This document shows positions 1 through 9,448 of a stretch of 64,000 nucleotides of DNA, piece by piece. Positions within the stretch are counted from its first letter, which is position 1. Each line of letters starts with the position of its first letter. This stretch comes from Actinomyces capricornis. Its GTDB lineage: Bacteria > Actinomycetota > Actinomycetes > Actinomycetales > Actinomycetaceae. The position numbers were made by a program, and so were the translations under genes. The notes under the pieces are model-generated. The model was not told where the DNA came from. It saw only the letters and a program-made list of their open reading frames with translations, and searched no databases. The stretch spans positions 186,001 to 250,000 of the forward strand of contig NZ_AP025017.1 in the NCBI RefSeq assembly GCF_019974135.1, in the 5' to 3' direction.

Positions 1-2
1 GG

Positions 3-464
3 ATGTCGGACTTCCTGTCGCGCGGGCTGCCCACAGGGGCACGGGGGCGCCAGGCGGCCCGCATCCTTCAGGACCGCTCCTACGCCGAGCAGCTCTCGGC
101 CCAGCACCGCGCCCTGGGCGCCGCACGGGACCTGGCGCGCTCCCTGTCCACCAGGGAGCTGGCGGACCTCCTGGGCCGCAGCCCCTCCACCATCACGCGC
201 GCGGCGGGCCGCTCCCTCTACGCCTACCACCGCGGCCGCTCCCTGCGCTTCCCCACCTGGCAGCTCGACGGCGCCCGCCCCCTGCCCGGGCTGGAGACAG
301 TCGTCCCCGCCATCCGGACCACCCTGAGCCCGACAACGGTGGAGGCCCGCATGACCACGGCGGACCCCGAGCTCCTCGACGGCCTCAGCCCCGTCCAGTG
401 GCTCGCCCAGGGCGGGGACCCCGCCGAGGTCCTCCGGCTCCTGGACGAGGCCGACCACCGGTGA
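3..464 (+). CDS. Probable antitoxin of a RES-type toxin-antitoxin pair
   Basis: 153 residues. Residues about 45-70 form a helix-turn-helix-like stretch (STRELADLLGRSPSTITRA). The C-terminal 30 residues (SPVQWLAQGGDPAEVLRLL) resemble the toxin-binding DUF2384/MbcA tail of antitoxins that pair with RES-domain toxins. Such antitoxins neutralise the toxin by direct contact and usually repress their own operon. The stop codon overlaps the GTG of the next gene (GTGA at 461-464), so the two are translationally coupled. Only two bases precede the ATG in this window, so the promoter, ribosome site and a possible upstream start cannot be judged. Assignment rests on the partner and the tail motif. Confidence 0.7.
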   Translation: MSDFLSRGLPTGARGRQAARILQDRSYAEQLSAQHRALGAARDLARSLSTRELADLLGRSPSTITRAAGRSLYAYHRGRSLRFPTWQLDGARPLPGLETVVPAIRTTLSPTTVEARMTTADPELLDGLSPVQWLAQGGDPAEVLRLLDEADHR

Positions 465-1090
465 GCCCCCGCCCGAAGAACCCCGCCTCTCCCCCGGGGC
501 CCCTGGACCTGCACGAGGAGGAGATCCACACCCTGGCCGGCCAGCCCCTGGCGCGCATCGCCCCGACCACCAGCCCCCACGCCCTGGCCTGGGGGCGGCT
601 GCGCACCTGGGGCCCGGTGCGCCATTGCCGCTGGGACCCCCACCCTCCCCCACCCGGGGAGCACCCCGGCCACGGGGTCCTGTACGCCGCCTGCGACCTG
701 GCGACCTGCGCCGCCGAGGTCTTCGCCGGCACCCGGCTCATCGACACCCGCAGCGACGCCCCGGTGCTCCAGGTCTGGCGGCCCACCCGGCCCCTGCGGC
801 TGCTGGACATGACCGGCCCGTGGGCGCTGCGCCACGGCGCCTCGGTGAGCCTGGACAGCGCGGAGCGCGCCACCTGCCGCTCCTGGGCGCGGGCCATCCA
901 CGACCAGCTCCCCGGCCTCGACGGGCTCTGGGTGCGCTCGACCATGACCGGGCGGGCCATGACGGTCCTGCTGACGCCCGCCGCCGACTCCATCCCCACC
1001 CTGCCCGAGGAGAGCGCACCCCTGGCTGACCCCACGATCCACGCCCTCCTGCACGAGATCGCCCCGGGCATCGGCTACGACGTCGTCTGA
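461..1090 (+). CDS. RES-domain toxin (NAD+-degrading family)
   Basis: About 209 residues from the GTG at 461, which overlaps the antitoxin stop; an in-frame start at 398 would lie deep inside the antitoxin gene and is unlikely. RES toxins such as MbcT deplete NAD+ by phosphorolysis or hydrolysis. Features consistent with the family are the early Arg (PLARIAP), the Tyr in GVLYAACDLATCAAEVFAG followed by the conserved Glu, and a later Arg-Ser (VRSTMTG). Order antitoxin-toxin and one-frame coupling match other RES modules. The gene converges on infB, and a hairpin lies between them. Family is fairly certain; activity is inferred. Confidence 0.75.
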   Translation: MSPRPKNPASPPGPLDLHEEEIHTLAGQPLARIAPTTSPHALAWGRLRTWGPVRHCRWDPHPPPPGEHPGHGVLYAACDLATCAAEVFAGTRLIDTRSDAPVLQVWRPTRPLRLLDMTGPWALRHGASVSLDSAERATCRSWARAIHDQLPGLDGLWVRSTMTGRAMTVLLTPAADSIPTLPEESAPLADPTIHALLHEIAPGIGYDVV

Positions 1091-1141
1091 CCGCCTCCTT
1101 CCTGCCCCGCCCCATCGCCCTGCCTCCGCGTCCCCGGCACC

Positions 1142-1194
1142 GCATGACGGTGGCCGGCCACCTCCTACAGGATGGTGACCGGCCGCCGTCATGC
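1142..1194. terminator. Bidirectional hairpin between RES toxin and infB
   Basis: Arms 1142-1161 and 1175-1194 are 20 bases each and pair except at two positions, one of them a possible G-U pair; the loop is 13 bases. It lies 51 bases after the toxin stop and 15 bases beyond the infB stop, between convergent genes. No U tract follows on either side, so it is a terminator by position and structure only. Confidence 0.6.
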
Positions 1195-1209
1195 GCCGTG
1201 AGCGCCGGA

Positions 1210-4134
1210 TCAGGCGCGCGGCTTCTCGCGCATCTCCCAGGTCTCGATGACATCGCCCTCGGTGATGTCCTTGAAGCCCAGGTTGATACCGCACTCGTAG
1301 CCCTCGCGGACCTCGGTGACATCGTCCTTCTCGCGGCGCAGCGTCTCGATGGACAACTCGCCGTTGACCACGACGCCGTCGCGCACCAGGCGGGCCTTGG
1401 CGCCCCGCTTGATGATCCCAGAGCGGACGATCGAGCCGGCGATGGAGCCGAACTTCGAGGAGCGGAAGACCTGGCGGATCTCGGCGCTGCCCAGCTCCAC
1501 CTCCTCGTAGATGGGCTTGAGCATGCCCTTCATGGCGGCCTCGACGTCCTCGATCGCGTTGTAGATGACCGAGTAGAACTTCATGTCCACGCCCTCGCGG
1601 TCGGCGATCTCCGCCACCCGCTCGGCCGGCCGGACGTTGAAGCCGATGATGACGGCGGAGTCCACCGTGGCCAGGTTGACATCGTTTTGGGTGATGGCGC
1701 CCACGCCGCGGTGGATGACGCGCAGCGCGACCTCCTCGCCCACATCGATCTTGAGCAGGGAGTCCTCCAGGGCCTCGACCGCACCCGAGGAGTCGCCCTT
1801 GAGGATGAGGTTGAGAGTGTCGACCTTGCCCTCCTTGAGGACGTCGGTGAGGTTCTCCAGGGAGACCCGCTTGCGGCGCTTGGCCAGCAGGGCGGCGCGC
1901 TCGGCGGCCTCGCGCTTGTCCGCGATCTGGCGGGCGGTGCGGTCGTCGGGGGCCACGATGAAGGAGTCGCCGGCGCTGGGCACATTGGTCAGGCCCAGCA
2001 CCAGGGCCGGACGGGCCGGGCCCGCCTCCTGGAGGGCCTCGCCGTGCTCGTTGAACATGGCGCGCACGCGCCCGTAGGCGCTCCCCGCCACGATCGGGTC
2101 CCCCACCCGCAGGGTGCCGCGCTCCACCAGGATGGTGGACACCGCACCGCGGCCCTTGTCGAGCTTGGCCTCGATGGTCACGCCGCGGGCCTCGGTCTCG
2201 GGGTTGGCACGCAGGTCCAGGGCCGCATCGGCCGTCAGCAGGACGGCCTCCAGGAGGTCGTCGATGTGCAGGCGCTGCTTGGCCGAGATGTCCACGAACA
2301 TGGTGTCGCCGCCGTACTCCTCGGGCACCAGGCCGTACTCGGTGAGCTGGCCGCGGATCTTGTCCGGGTTGGCGCCCTCCCGGTCGATCTTGTTGACCGC
2401 CACCACGATGGGCACATTGGCCGCCTGGGCGTGGTTGAGGGCCTCGACCGTCTGGGGCATGACGCCGTCGTCGGCCGCCACCACGAGGATGGCGATATCG
2501 GTGACCTCGGCACCGCGGGCGCGCATGGCCGTGAAGGCCTCGTGACCGGGGGTGTCGATGAAGGTGATCGGCCGGGTCTCCCCGCCCAGCTCCACGCGCA
2601 CCTGGTAGGCGCCGATGGACTGGGTGATGCCGCCGGCCTCGGCAGCCACGACGTCGGTGGAGCGGATGGCGTCCAGCAGCTTGGTCTTACCGTGGTCGAC
2701 GTGGCCCATGACGGTGACCACCGGGGGCCGGGGCGCCAGGTTCTCCTCATCCTCCTCGGGGTCGAGGTCGATGTCGAAGGACTCCAGCAGTTCGCGGTCC
2801 TCGTCCTCGGGGGAGACGATCTGGACGTCGTAGCCCAGCTCGGCGCCCAGCAGGCCGAAGGTGTCCTCATCCAGGGACTGGGTGGCCGTGGCCATCTCCC
2901 CCAGGTGGAACAGGACGGTCACCAGGGCCGCGGGGTTGGCGTTGATCTTCTCGGCCAGGTCGGTCAGCGTGGCGCCCTGGCGCACGCGCACCGGGGTGGA
3001 GCCGTCACCGCGCGGGACGATGACACCGCCGATCGACGGCGCGCTCTGCTGCTCGAACTCCTGGCGCTTGGCCCGCTTGGACTTGCGCCCGCGCGGAGCG
3101 CCGCCACCGCGCCCGAAGGCGCCCTGCGTCGAGCCGCGACCACCACGACCGCCACGGGGGCCGCCGAAGCCGCCGGGGCGACCGCCACCGCCGCCACCAC
3201 CGGGACGACCACCGCCGCCGGGGCGACCGCCACGGCCTCCTCCACCACCGCGCGCCGGGGCCCCGGGACGGCCGATGGAGGACTGGCCGGGCATCATGCC
3301 CGGGTTGGGGCGGGGACCCGAGGGGCGCGGACCACCGGGCCGCGGCGCACCCGGACGCGGGCCGCCGGAGCCGGCCGCCTGCGGGCGGGGGCCACCGGGA
3401 CGCGGACCGCCCTGCCCACCGGGGCGGGGCATGCCCTGGGAGGTGGCGAAGGGGTTGTTGCCCGGGCGCGGGGCACCCGGACGCGGGCCCTGCCCCCCCG
3501 AGCGTCCACCGCGCCCTCCGGGGCGGGGCATGCCCTGGGAGGTGGCGAAGGGGTTGTTGCCCGGGCGCGGAGCACCCGGACGCGGGCCGGGGGTCGGCGC
3601 CGGGGCCGCGGGGGCCTGCTCAGCCGGGGCGGAGGGCCGGGGCGCCTGCGGGGCCGCCGCGCGGGGCGCCTCGGGGGCGGCCGGGGCCTGGGGGGCCCGG
3701 GCTCCCGGCTTGGGGGCGGCCTTGGAGGGGGCCGACGGTGCCGTGGGGGCGGCGGCCTGGGGGGCCCGGGCTCCGGGCTTGGGCGCTGGGCGCTGCTCCC
3801 CGCCCGGCGCAGCGGGCTTGGCGGCCGGAGCGGCGGGCTTGGCCCCGGGCCTGGGGCCCGGAGTGGGGGCCGCGGGCTGCGCCGCAGCGCCGTCGGCAGC
3901 CCCGGCCGCCTTGTCAGTCTTCTCAGCCTTCTTGGCGCCGCCGGGGGCCGCGCCCTCCGCCACGGCGGCGAAGTGCTCGCGGACCCTGCGGGCCACGGGG
4001 GGCTCGACCGTGGAGGAGGCCGCCTTGACGAACTCTCCCTGGTCCTTGAGCCAGGCCAGAATCACCTTGGAGGTGACCTTCTTGCCAGAGGGGTCGAGCT
4101 CCTTGGCGAGCTCATGTACGCGTGGTTTAGCCAC
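1210..4134 (-). CDS. infB: Translation initiation factor IF-2
   Basis: 974 residues; GTG start with AGGAG five bases upstream. IF-2 is the GTPase that recruits initiator tRNA and promotes subunit joining. An N-terminal IF2N helix bundle occupies residues 1-52, followed by a Pro/Ala/Gly/Arg-rich linker to about 355, a second IF2N region near 384-435, then the G domain with GHVDHGKT (477-484), DTPGH (527-531) and NKID (581-584), and the tRNA-binding C-terminal domains. It ends the rimP-nusA-ylxR-infB operon. The linker is unusually long and contains a 33-residue direct repeat. rbfA, often next, is absent here. Confidence 0.97.
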   Translation of the reverse strand: MAKPRVHELAKELDPSGKKVTSKVILAWLKDQGEFVKAASSTVEPPVARRVREHFAAVAEGAAPGGAKKAEKTDKAAGAADGAAAQPAAPTPGPRPGAKPAAPAAKPAAPGGEQRPAPKPGARAPQAAAPTAPSAPSKAAPKPGARAPQAPAAPEAPRAAAPQAPRPSAPAEQAPAAPAPTPGPRPGAPRPGNNPFATSQGMPRPGGRGGRSGGQGPRPGAPRPGNNPFATSQGMPRPGGQGGPRPGGPRPQAAGSGGPRPGAPRPGGPRPSGPRPNPGMMPGQSSIGRPGAPARGGGGGRGGRPGGGGRPGGGGGGGRPGGFGGPRGGRGGRGSTQGAFGRGGGAPRGRKSKRAKRQEFEQQSAPSIGGVIVPRGDGSTPVRVRQGATLTDLAEKINANPAALVTVLFHLGEMATATQSLDEDTFGLLGAELGYDVQIVSPEDEDRELLESFDIDLDPEEDEENLAPRPPVVTVMGHVDHGKTKLLDAIRSTDVVAAEAGGITQSIGAYQVRVELGGETRPITFIDTPGHEAFTAMRARGAEVTDIAILVVAADDGVMPQTVEALNHAQAANVPIVVAVNKIDREGANPDKIRGQLTEYGLVPEEYGGDTMFVDISAKQRLHIDDLLEAVLLTADAALDLRANPETEARGVTIEAKLDKGRGAVSTILVERGTLRVGDPIVAGSAYGRVRAMFNEHGEALQEAGPARPALVLGLTNVPSAGDSFIVAPDDRTARQIADKREAAERAALLAKRRKRVSLENLTDVLKEGKVDTLNLILKGDSSGAVEALEDSLLKIDVGEEVALRVIHRGVGAITQNDVNLATVDSAVIIGFNVRPAERVAEIADREGVDMKFYSVIYNAIEDVEAAMKGMLKPIYEEVELGSAEIRQVFRSSKFGSIAGSIVRSGIIKRGAKARLVRDGVVVNGELSIETLRREKDDVTEVREGYECGINLGFKDITEGDVIETWEMREKPRA
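3419..3587 (-). repeat. 99-bp-spaced direct repeat inside the infB linker
   Basis: Two nearly identical ~70-base copies (3419-3488 and 3518-3587) are offset by exactly 99 bases, which is 33 codons. They encode IF-2 residues 185-207 and 218-240, each with the core [15 protein letters not shown]. Because the offset is in frame, recombination between copies would change linker length by 33 residues without disrupting the gene. Confidence 0.85.
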
Positions 4135-4138
4135 TTTT

Positions 4139-4174
4139 CTCCTGTCCGGTTACCCACCCCGGACAGGGGTGGGT
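4139..4174 (-). promoter_or_regulatory. Two mutually exclusive hairpins at the infB ribosome site
   Basis: Read on the minus strand, ACCCACCCC (4174-4166) can pair with GGGGTGGGT (4160-4152), a 9-bp perfect stem. Alternatively TGTCCGG (4165-4159) can pair with CCGGACA (4149-4143), a 7-bp perfect stem that abuts the AGGAG ribosome site at 4143-4139. The two stems share bases, so only one can form. The pairings are visible; a role in controlling infB translation is inference. Confidence 0.45.
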
Positions 4175-4245
4175 GCTTCTAGAGGCAGCTCATCGCTGGG
4201 TACTCATCGGGTGCCCATCGGCTTCCTACCCGCCTTCGCAATCGA

Positions 4246-4569
4246 TCAATCCCTCACCCGGCCGGGTGAGGGGCTCTGCTCAAGCCATCGGCGCACCGGC
4301 GCCGCATCAAGCGGTGCACTGGTGCGCAGGGCCCGCCCGAGGGCGCGCCGTCGCTCAGCAAGGGAGAGGCACCCCGGATCCGGGTGGATCCAGGCACCAC
4401 GCCCGGGCCGGGTGGCCCGGGCATCGACCTCGAGCACGGGGCCCGGGGCCAGGACCAGTCGCAGCAACTGGGATCGGGGAGCCTTCCCACGGCAGCCGAT
4501 GCAGGTGCGCTGGGGCACGTGCAGGGTGGTTACCACCGTCGAGGCGTCCTTCCGTGTCCTCAGCCGCAT
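4246..4569 (-). CDS. ylxR: YlxR family RNA-binding protein (RnpM-like)
   Basis: 107 residues. Small basic protein of the YlxR/DUF448 family, with the family hallmark [19 protein letters not shown] at about residues 21-39 and the later [12 protein letters not shown]. In Bacillus the homologue binds and modulates RNase P RNA (RnpM); in other species it is a nucleoid-associated regulator. It lies between nusA and infB, its standard position. The ATG at 4569 gives about ten residues more than many homologues; an internal GTG at residue 12 is an alternative start. Confidence 0.9.
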   Translation of the reverse strand: MRLRTRKDASTVVTTLHVPQRTCIGCRGKAPRSQLLRLVLAPGPVLEVDARATRPGRGAWIHPDPGCLSLAERRRALGRALRTSAPLDAAPVRRWLEQSPSPGRVRD

Positions 4570-4640
4570 CCGCGGGAGCGCCTTGGCGTGACGGCCCCGC
4601 TATGGTCCGCCGAGAAGTCTACCGCTCGCCGCGGGCCGCA

Positions 4641-5681
4641 TCACTCCGCGGTTTCTGAGGGACCTGTCACGTCGTCGGCCCGGGAGACGCGACCGGGGGC
4701 GACCTCGCCGGTCTCGGCGTCGGCGTGGATGTCGATCTTCCAGCCCGTCAGGCGCGCGGCCAGGCGGGCGTTCTGCCCCTCCTTGCCGATGGCCAGGGAC
4801 AGCTGGAAGTCGGGGACGACGGCGCGGGCGGTGCGCTCCTCGGCGTCGATGACCTGCACCGAGGAGACCCGGGCCGGGGACAGGGCGTTGGCTACGAAGC
4901 GCGCGGGGTCCTCGGAGTAGTCCACGATGTCGATCTTCTCCCCGCCGAGCTCGGTCATCACCGCGCGCACGCGCTGGCCCATGGGGCCGATGCAGGCGCC
5001 CTTGGCGTTGACCCCGCGCGTGCGGGCGCGCACCGCCATCTTGGTGCGGTGGCCGGCCTCGCGGGCCACCGAGACGATCTCGACGTCCCCGGAGGTGATC
5101 TCGGGGACCTCGCGCTCGAAGAGCTTGCGCACCAGCCCGGGGTGGGTGCGCGAGAGCACGATCTGGGCGCCCTTGAGGCCGCGCGAGACCTCCGTGACAT
5201 AGGCGCGCACCCGGTCCCCGTGGCGGTAGCGCTCCCCGGGGACCTGCTCGTGGGGTGGCATGATCCCCTCGTGCTCCTCATCGAGGCGCACATGGACCAC
5301 CCGGGGGTCGCGGCCCTGCTCCACCGTGCCCGAGATGAGCTCGCCGGTCTTGTCCTTGAAGGCCCCCAGGACCTCGAAGTCGCGGCGGTCCTGGATGCGC
5401 TGGACGATGACGGAGCGGGCGGTGGCCTGGGCGATGCGGCCGAAGTCGTCGGGGGTGTCGTCGAAGTACTCCCCCGTGGGCTGGTCCTCCTCGTCGACCT
5501 CCGGCGCCAGGACGCTCATGTGGCCGGTGCGCCGGTCGATCTCCACATGGGCGCCGCGGATGGCGCCGGGCACCTTGGAATAGGCACCCAGGATGGCGTC
5601 CTCGATGGCGGGCAGGAGGTTGTCCAGGTCGATTCCCAGCTCATCGGCGGCGCCTCTGAGCTCGGGCATGTTGATATCCAT
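4641..5681 (-). CDS. nusA: Transcription termination/antitermination factor NusA
   Basis: 346 residues, ATG with AGAGGA upstream. The N-terminal RNA-polymerase-binding domain is followed by an S1 domain ([19 protein letters not shown]) and two KH domains, the first with [11 protein letters not shown] and the second with [17 protein letters not shown]. The acidic C-terminal repeats of the enterobacterial protein are missing, as is usual in Actinobacteria. NusA modulates pausing, termination and rRNA antitermination. Second gene of the rimP-nusA-ylxR-infB operon, 106 bases after rimP. Confidence 0.96.
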   Translation of the reverse strand: MDINMPELRGAADELGIDLDNLLPAIEDAILGAYSKVPGAIRGAHVEIDRRTGHMSVLAPEVDEEDQPTGEYFDDTPDDFGRIAQATARSVIVQRIQDRRDFEVLGAFKDKTGELISGTVEQGRDPRVVHVRLDEEHEGIMPPHEQVPGERYRHGDRVRAYVTEVSRGLKGAQIVLSRTHPGLVRKLFEREVPEITSGDVEIVSVAREAGHRTKMAVRARTRGVNAKGACIGPMGQRVRAVMTELGGEKIDIVDYSEDPARFVANALSPARVSSVQVIDAEERTARAVVPDFQLSLAIGKEGQNARLAARLTGWKIDIHADAETGEVAPGRVSRADDVTGPSETAE

Positions 5682-5787
5682 GGGTGGTCCTCTCTGGTCC
5701 TGTCCTCCGCGGAGGCGGCCCTGCGGTCACATGTGGTGGTCGTGCGGGTACCGGTGGGTACGTGGGTGGCGGCGGCCGGGCCCCGGC

Positions 5788-6270
5788 TCACGGGCCGGAG
5801 ACCACCATCCGGGCCTGGCGGACCTGCTCCAGCGGCACGGTCCTGGGACCGGCGTCGGTCTGGAGGGTCAGGACCTGGTCGTCAACGGCGGTGATGGTGC
5901 CGCTGAGCTCCTCCTCATCCGTGCTCACCTGGGCACCGTGCCCGACGGCGCGGCGGAAGTGCCGGGCGGTGCGCAGCTCGCGCTCGGCCCCGGGGGTGGA
6001 GACCTCCAGGGTGTACTGGCCCTTGACCGGATCGGCCTCGTCCAGCGCCTGGGAGACGGCGGCAGTGACCTCGCCCAGGCGGTCCAGGTCCAGGTCCCCG
6101 GGCCCGTCGGGCAGGTCGACGACGACCCGTACCACCGAGTACTTCCCGGCCCGGGTGGTCTCGATCCGCTCCAGGAAGAGGCCGGCGCCGTCGACCACGG
6201 GCTCCAGGAGCTCGGTCAGGCGCCCGGCGAGCGCGTCGGGCTTGTCCGCCTTCTCCGGCTTCTCCGGCAT
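5788..6270 (-). CDS. rimP: Ribosome maturation factor RimP
   Basis: 160 residues. The RimP (DUF150) fold is recognised by LFLERIETTRAGKYSVVRVVVDLPDGPGDLDLD and by LEVSTPGAERELRTARHFRRAVG, the conserved core that ends the first domain; the C-terminal SH3-like domain follows (GTITAVDDQVLTLQ). It assists 30S subunit maturation. A GAGGAG ribosome site lies about nine bases before the ATG. First gene of the operon, divergent from the DUF4439 gene, with a TAGCAT -10 box about 50 bases upstream. Confidence 0.95.
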   Translation of the reverse strand: MPEKPEKADKPDALAGRLTELLEPVVDGAGLFLERIETTRAGKYSVVRVVVDLPDGPGDLDLDRLGEVTAAVSQALDEADPVKGQYTLEVSTPGAERELRTARHFRRAVGHGAQVSTDEEELSGTITAVDDQVLTLQTDAGPRTVPLEQVRQARMVVSGP

Positions 6271-6320
6271 GGTGGGGGCTCCTCCCCTCTGGCCCGTGGG
6301 GGCGTGGTCAGGTCGGGAAC

Positions 6321-6326
6321 ATGCTA
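6321..6326 (-). promoter_or_regulatory. Putative -10 box of the rimP-nusA-infB operon
   Basis: TAGCAT on the minus strand within GCAGGTAGCATG. The same word occurs upstream of proS (9398-9403) and of the 22390-23043 gene (23053-23058). It would start transcription near 6314, giving a leader of about 44 bases. I see no convincing -35. Confidence 0.5.
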
Positions 6327-6351
6327 CCTGCCGTGGGAGGATCGGCGGGTG

Positions 6352-7488
6352 ATGACCCTCAGCCCTCCCCCGCCATGCCCCGGAGCACCCGGCTCCCCGG
6401 CCTCCTGCCGCTCAGGCCCGGGGGCCGCAGCGCGCCTTGTCCGACGCCCCCTCAGGCCCGGCCTGGCGCCACCGGCCCGTGCCCGGCGTGCCGGGGCCGG
6501 CCGGCCCGCACGGCTCCTGCGCGCAGCGGGCGCGGCGGCCCTGGCCGCCGCGCTGGTGGCCAGTGGCGGGTGCGGCCTGCGCCTGGGTGAGGGCTCGCCG
6601 GCCTCCCTGGAGACGGCGCCCCAGGCCGAGGTGACGCGCGACTCCCTGGCCCGCCAGGCCGTGCTCATCTCCTCCACCGCGGAGGTGGTCGCCTCCGGTG
6701 ACCAGGGCTCGGGCGCCGTGCCCGCGCAGTTGCAGGCCGATGCCCACAACCAGGCCCAGGTCCTGGGCGGGGTGTGGGAGCCGTGGGCGACGGCGGTGCC
6801 CACGACCTACCCCACGGCCACGCCGATCGCGACGGCGGCACCGGATGCCACCGGGGATGATCTGCGAGCCGCCCTGGAGCAGGGTGTGGGCATGGCGCGC
6901 GAGGCGGCACTGTCGGCGGGCTCGGCCCAGGAGGCCCAGCTCTACGCCGCCTTGGCGGTGTCCTGGGGCGTCTACCTCGACGAGGTCTCCCCCGGCGCGC
7001 TCCAGGGAGTGCCGCGCAGCGGGGAGGGTCAGGACCAGCAGGCCCCGCCGAGCCCGGCGACGGCCGGGGCGTCGTCGAGCCCGGGCGGGACGGCGCTGGG
7101 CGGCCCGCTGCTCACGCTCTACGACGCCGCCCGCTACGCCTGTGAGGAGGTCGGGGCGCGTGCCGAGGATGAGGGGGTGCGCGAGCAGGCCATCGCCGAT
7201 GCGCGCACGGCGACGATCGTGGTCAACGCCTCGATCGCCGCGGGAGGCCAGGATGCGCGGCTGGCGGCCTATGCCCCGCCGGAGCAGGCGGCCCAGGCCG
7301 GCGATCCCGATCGCGCCTGGGCGGCGTCGGCCTGGTCGGATGTGGCGGCTGCGGAGGTGCAGCAGGTCGGTGAGTCCCAGGCCTCCACGCCTGAGCGCCG
7401 GGCCGCCGTCGAGGCGGCCATCGACGCCGGGCTGCGCGCCGCCGACTGGGGCGCCCAGCTACCCGCCCTGCCCGGCTACACCGCCTAA
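6352..7488 (+). CDS. DUF4439 domain lipoprotein-like protein
   Basis: About 378 residues from ATG 6352, with GGGAGG 12 bases upstream (GTG at 6349 is an alternative). An Arg-rich N-terminus leads to a hydrophobic segment and Gly-Gly-Cys (AAALAAALVASGGCGL, residues ~66-81), a plausible though late lipobox. The C-terminal ~130 residues form a ferritin-like four-helix DUF4439 domain (LLTLYDAARYACEEVGARA onward), whose members are found next to rimP in many Actinobacteria. It is probably anchored on the outer face of the membrane. Function of the family is unknown. Divergent from rimP, convergent with proS. Confidence 0.75.
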   Translation: MTLSPPPPCPGAPGSPASCRSGPGAAARLVRRPLRPGLAPPARARRAGAGRPARLLRAAGAAALAAALVASGGCGLRLGEGSPASLETAPQAEVTRDSLARQAVLISSTAEVVASGDQGSGAVPAQLQADAHNQAQVLGGVWEPWATAVPTTYPTATPIATAAPDATGDDLRAALEQGVGMAREAALSAGSAQEAQLYAALAVSWGVYLDEVSPGALQGVPRSGEGQDQQAPPSPATAGASSSPGGTALGGPLLTLYDAARYACEEVGARAEDEGVREQAIADARTATIVVNASIAAGGQDARLAAYAPPEQAAQAGDPDRAWAASAWSDVAAAEVQQVGESQASTPERRAAVEAAIDAGLRAADWGAQLPALPGYTA

Positions 7489-7567
7489 CCTTCGACAATT
7501 TGCATGAGATCGTACTTCTCCAGGCCCGGAAAAGGCCGATCTCATGCAAATTGTCGAAAGGAAGGGG
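7489..7567. repeat. Long AT-rich inverted repeat between convergent genes
   Basis: Left arm 7489-7511 and right arm 7536-7559 pair over 21 consecutive bases (for example TTCGACAATTTGCATG with CATGCAAATTGTCGAA), then continue after one extra A. The 24-base loop contains a smaller GGCC/GGCC hairpin. The arms are far more AT-rich than any surrounding sequence. The element sits between the stops of the DUF4439 gene and proS, so it may be a bidirectional terminator, a remnant of a small mobile element or a protein-binding site. No transposase is attached. Confidence 0.8.
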
Positions 7568-9391
7568 TTAGGCGCTCAGGGCGGCGCGCACGAGGGCGGC
7601 GACCTCCTGGGCGGCCTGGTCGGCCGGCACGCTGCGGCGCTCACCGCTGCGGCGGTCGCGGATCTCCACCGTCCCCTGCTTGGCCAGATCCCGCCCCACC
7701 ACCAGGGTGTAGGGCAGCCCCAGCAGCTCGGAGTCGGCGAACTTCACCCCGGCGCTGACCTTGCGGCGGTCGTCGTAGAGGACCTCCACGCCCTGGGCGT
7801 CCAGGGCGGCGGCGATCCCCTCGGCGGTGGAGAAGACCTCCTCGTCCTTGCCGGTGGCCAGCACCTGGACGTGGTAGGGGGCCACGGCAATGGGCCAGGC
7901 CAGGCCGTGCTCATCGTGGTTGGCCTCGGCCAGGGCGGCCATGACGCGGCTGACGCCCACGCCGTAGGAGCCCATGGTCACCACCTGGGCCTTTCCGTTC
8001 TCATCGAGCACACTCAGCCCCAGGGCCCGGGAGTACTTGCGCCCCAGGGCGAAGATGTGGCCCACCTCGATGCCGCGCGCCAGGCTCAGGGGGCCCGAGC
8101 CGTCGGGGGCGGGGTCGCCATCGCGGACCTCAGCGGCCTCGATGGTGCCATCGGCGGTGAAGTCGCGCCCCATGACCAGGTCCAGGACGTGCTTCTTATC
8201 GGCATTGGCGCCGGTGACCCAGCTGGTGCCCTCCACGATGCGCGGGTCCACCAGGTAGCGCACGGAGCCGGCCAGGCGCTCGTTGCCCTCCTCATCGACC
8301 TCCACGCGGCGCAGCGGCGAGTTGGGGCCGATGGCCTCGGGGCCGATGTAGCCGGGCACGAGCTCGGGGTGGCCCGTGAAGTCCTCCTCGGCGGCCATCT
8401 CCACCTCGGCGGGGGCCACGGCTGCCTCCAGGCGCTTCATGTCCACCTCACGGTCGCCGGGCACGCCGACGACGAGCAGCTCGCGCCGCCCACCGGGGTG
8501 GGTCAGGACCACGACGACATTCTTCAGGGTGTCGGCCGCCGTCCAGGCGCGCCCGTCGGAGCGGGGGTAGGCCTCGTTGCACAGGGCCACGAGGGTCTCG
8601 ATGGTGGGGGTGTCGGGGGTGTCGACGACGCGGGCCGGCCCCACCCCCGAGGCGTCGACTGGATCTGGGACCACGGTGGTCACGGCCTCGGCGTTGGCGG
8701 CGTACCCGCCCTCGGAGCGCACGAAGGTGTCCTCGCCGATGGGCGAGGGGTGGAGGAACTCCTCGGAGTGGGAGCCGCCCATGGCCCCGGCCATGGCGTT
8801 GACGATGACGTAGTCCAGGCCCAGGCGGGTGAAGAGCCGCTCGTAGGCGTCGCGGTGCTTGCGGTAGGAGGCCTCCAGGGCCTGGTCGTCGATGTCGAAG
8901 GAGTAGGAGTCCTTCATGACGAACTCCCGGCCGCGGATGATGCCGGCGCGGGGTCGGGCCTCGTCGCGGTACTTGGTCTGGATCTGGTAGACGATGGCGG
9001 GCAGGTCCTTGTACGAGGAGTACATGTCCTTGACCGCCAGGGTGAACATCTCCTCGTGGGTGGGGGCCAGGAGGTAGTCGCCGCCCTTGCGGTCCTTGAG
9101 GGTGAACAGCGTGGGGCCGTAATCCTCCCAGCGGCCGGAGGCCTGGTAGGGCTCGGCGGGCAGCAGGCCCGGGAAGTGGACCTCCTGGCCGCCGATGGCG
9201 TCCATCTCCTCGCGCACGATGGCCTCGATCTTGCGCAGGGTGCGCAGGCCCAGGGGCAGCCAGGTGTAGATGCCGGGGGCGGCCCGGCGCACGTAGCAGG
9301 CGCGCACGAGGAGCTTGTGGCTGGCGACCTCGGCGTCGGCCGGGTCCTCGCGCAGGGTGCGGATGAAGGCGGTGGAGAGTCTGTGCAGCAC
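7568..9391 (-). CDS. proS: Prolyl-tRNA synthetase
   Basis: About 607 residues from the GTG at 9391 ([21 protein letters not shown]), six bases after a TAGCAT -10 box, which points to a leaderless mRNA; a GTG two codons upstream is the alternative start. Class II synthetase: motif 1 is near residues 65-95, motif 2 is [24 protein letters not shown], and motif 3 is [16 protein letters not shown]. Between motifs 2 and 3 lies the YbaK-like editing insertion ([15 protein letters not shown] region) typical of bacterial-type ProRS, followed by an anticodon-binding C-terminal domain. It charges tRNA-Pro. Single-gene unit ending at the long inverted repeat. Confidence 0.96.
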   Translation of the reverse strand: MLHRLSTAFIRTLREDPADAEVASHKLLVRACYVRRAAPGIYTWLPLGLRTLRKIEAIVREEMDAIGGQEVHFPGLLPAEPYQASGRWEDYGPTLFTLKDRKGGDYLLAPTHEEMFTLAVKDMYSSYKDLPAIVYQIQTKYRDEARPRAGIIRGREFVMKDSYSFDIDDQALEASYRKHRDAYERLFTRLGLDYVIVNAMAGAMGGSHSEEFLHPSPIGEDTFVRSEGGYAANAEAVTTVVPDPVDASGVGPARVVDTPDTPTIETLVALCNEAYPRSDGRAWTAADTLKNVVVVLTHPGGRRELLVVGVPGDREVDMKRLEAAVAPAEVEMAAEEDFTGHPELVPGYIGPEAIGPNSPLRRVEVDEEGNERLAGSVRYLVDPRIVEGTSWVTGANADKKHVLDLVMGRDFTADGTIEAAEVRDGDPAPDGSGPLSLARGIEVGHIFALGRKYSRALGLSVLDENGKAQVVTMGSYGVGVSRVMAALAEANHDEHGLAWPIAVAPYHVQVLATGKDEEVFSTAEGIAAALDAQGVEVLYDDRRKVSAGVKFADSELLGLPYTLVVGRDLAKQGTVEIRDRRSGERRSVPADQAAQEVAALVRAALSA

Positions 9392-9397
9392 GGGCAC

Positions 9398-9403
9398 ATG
9401 CTA
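9398..9403 (-). promoter_or_regulatory. -10 box of proS (leaderless)
   Basis: TAGCAT on the minus strand in GTAGCATG. Counting six bases on reaches the GTG at 9391, so transcription would begin at the start codon. No clear -35 is seen. Confidence 0.5.
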
Positions 9404-9425
9404 CGTGCTGCGCATCGGCGCGCTG

Positions 9426-9447
9426 CAACCGGCGGGCAACCGGCGGG
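9426..9447 (+). repeat. Tandem 11-bp duplication
   Basis: CAACCGGCGGG occurs twice without a gap in the otherwise gene-free stretch upstream of proS. Confidence 0.85.
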
Positions 9448-9448
9448 A

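Noticed and set aside
1144..4182. A 1012-codon open frame on plus, opposite infB
   Set aside because: Every codon lies antisense to the clearly conserved IF-2 frame, and the sequence is a GC-composition shadow without family features.
2861..4591. A 576-codon Pro/Gly-rich plus-strand frame
   Set aside because: Mirror of the infB linker and ylxR region; extreme amino-acid bias, no ribosome site.
5593..6351. Upstream part of the open frame that contains the DUF4439 gene
   Set aside because: Overlaps rimP and nusA; the start at 6352 has a ribosome site and matches the family.
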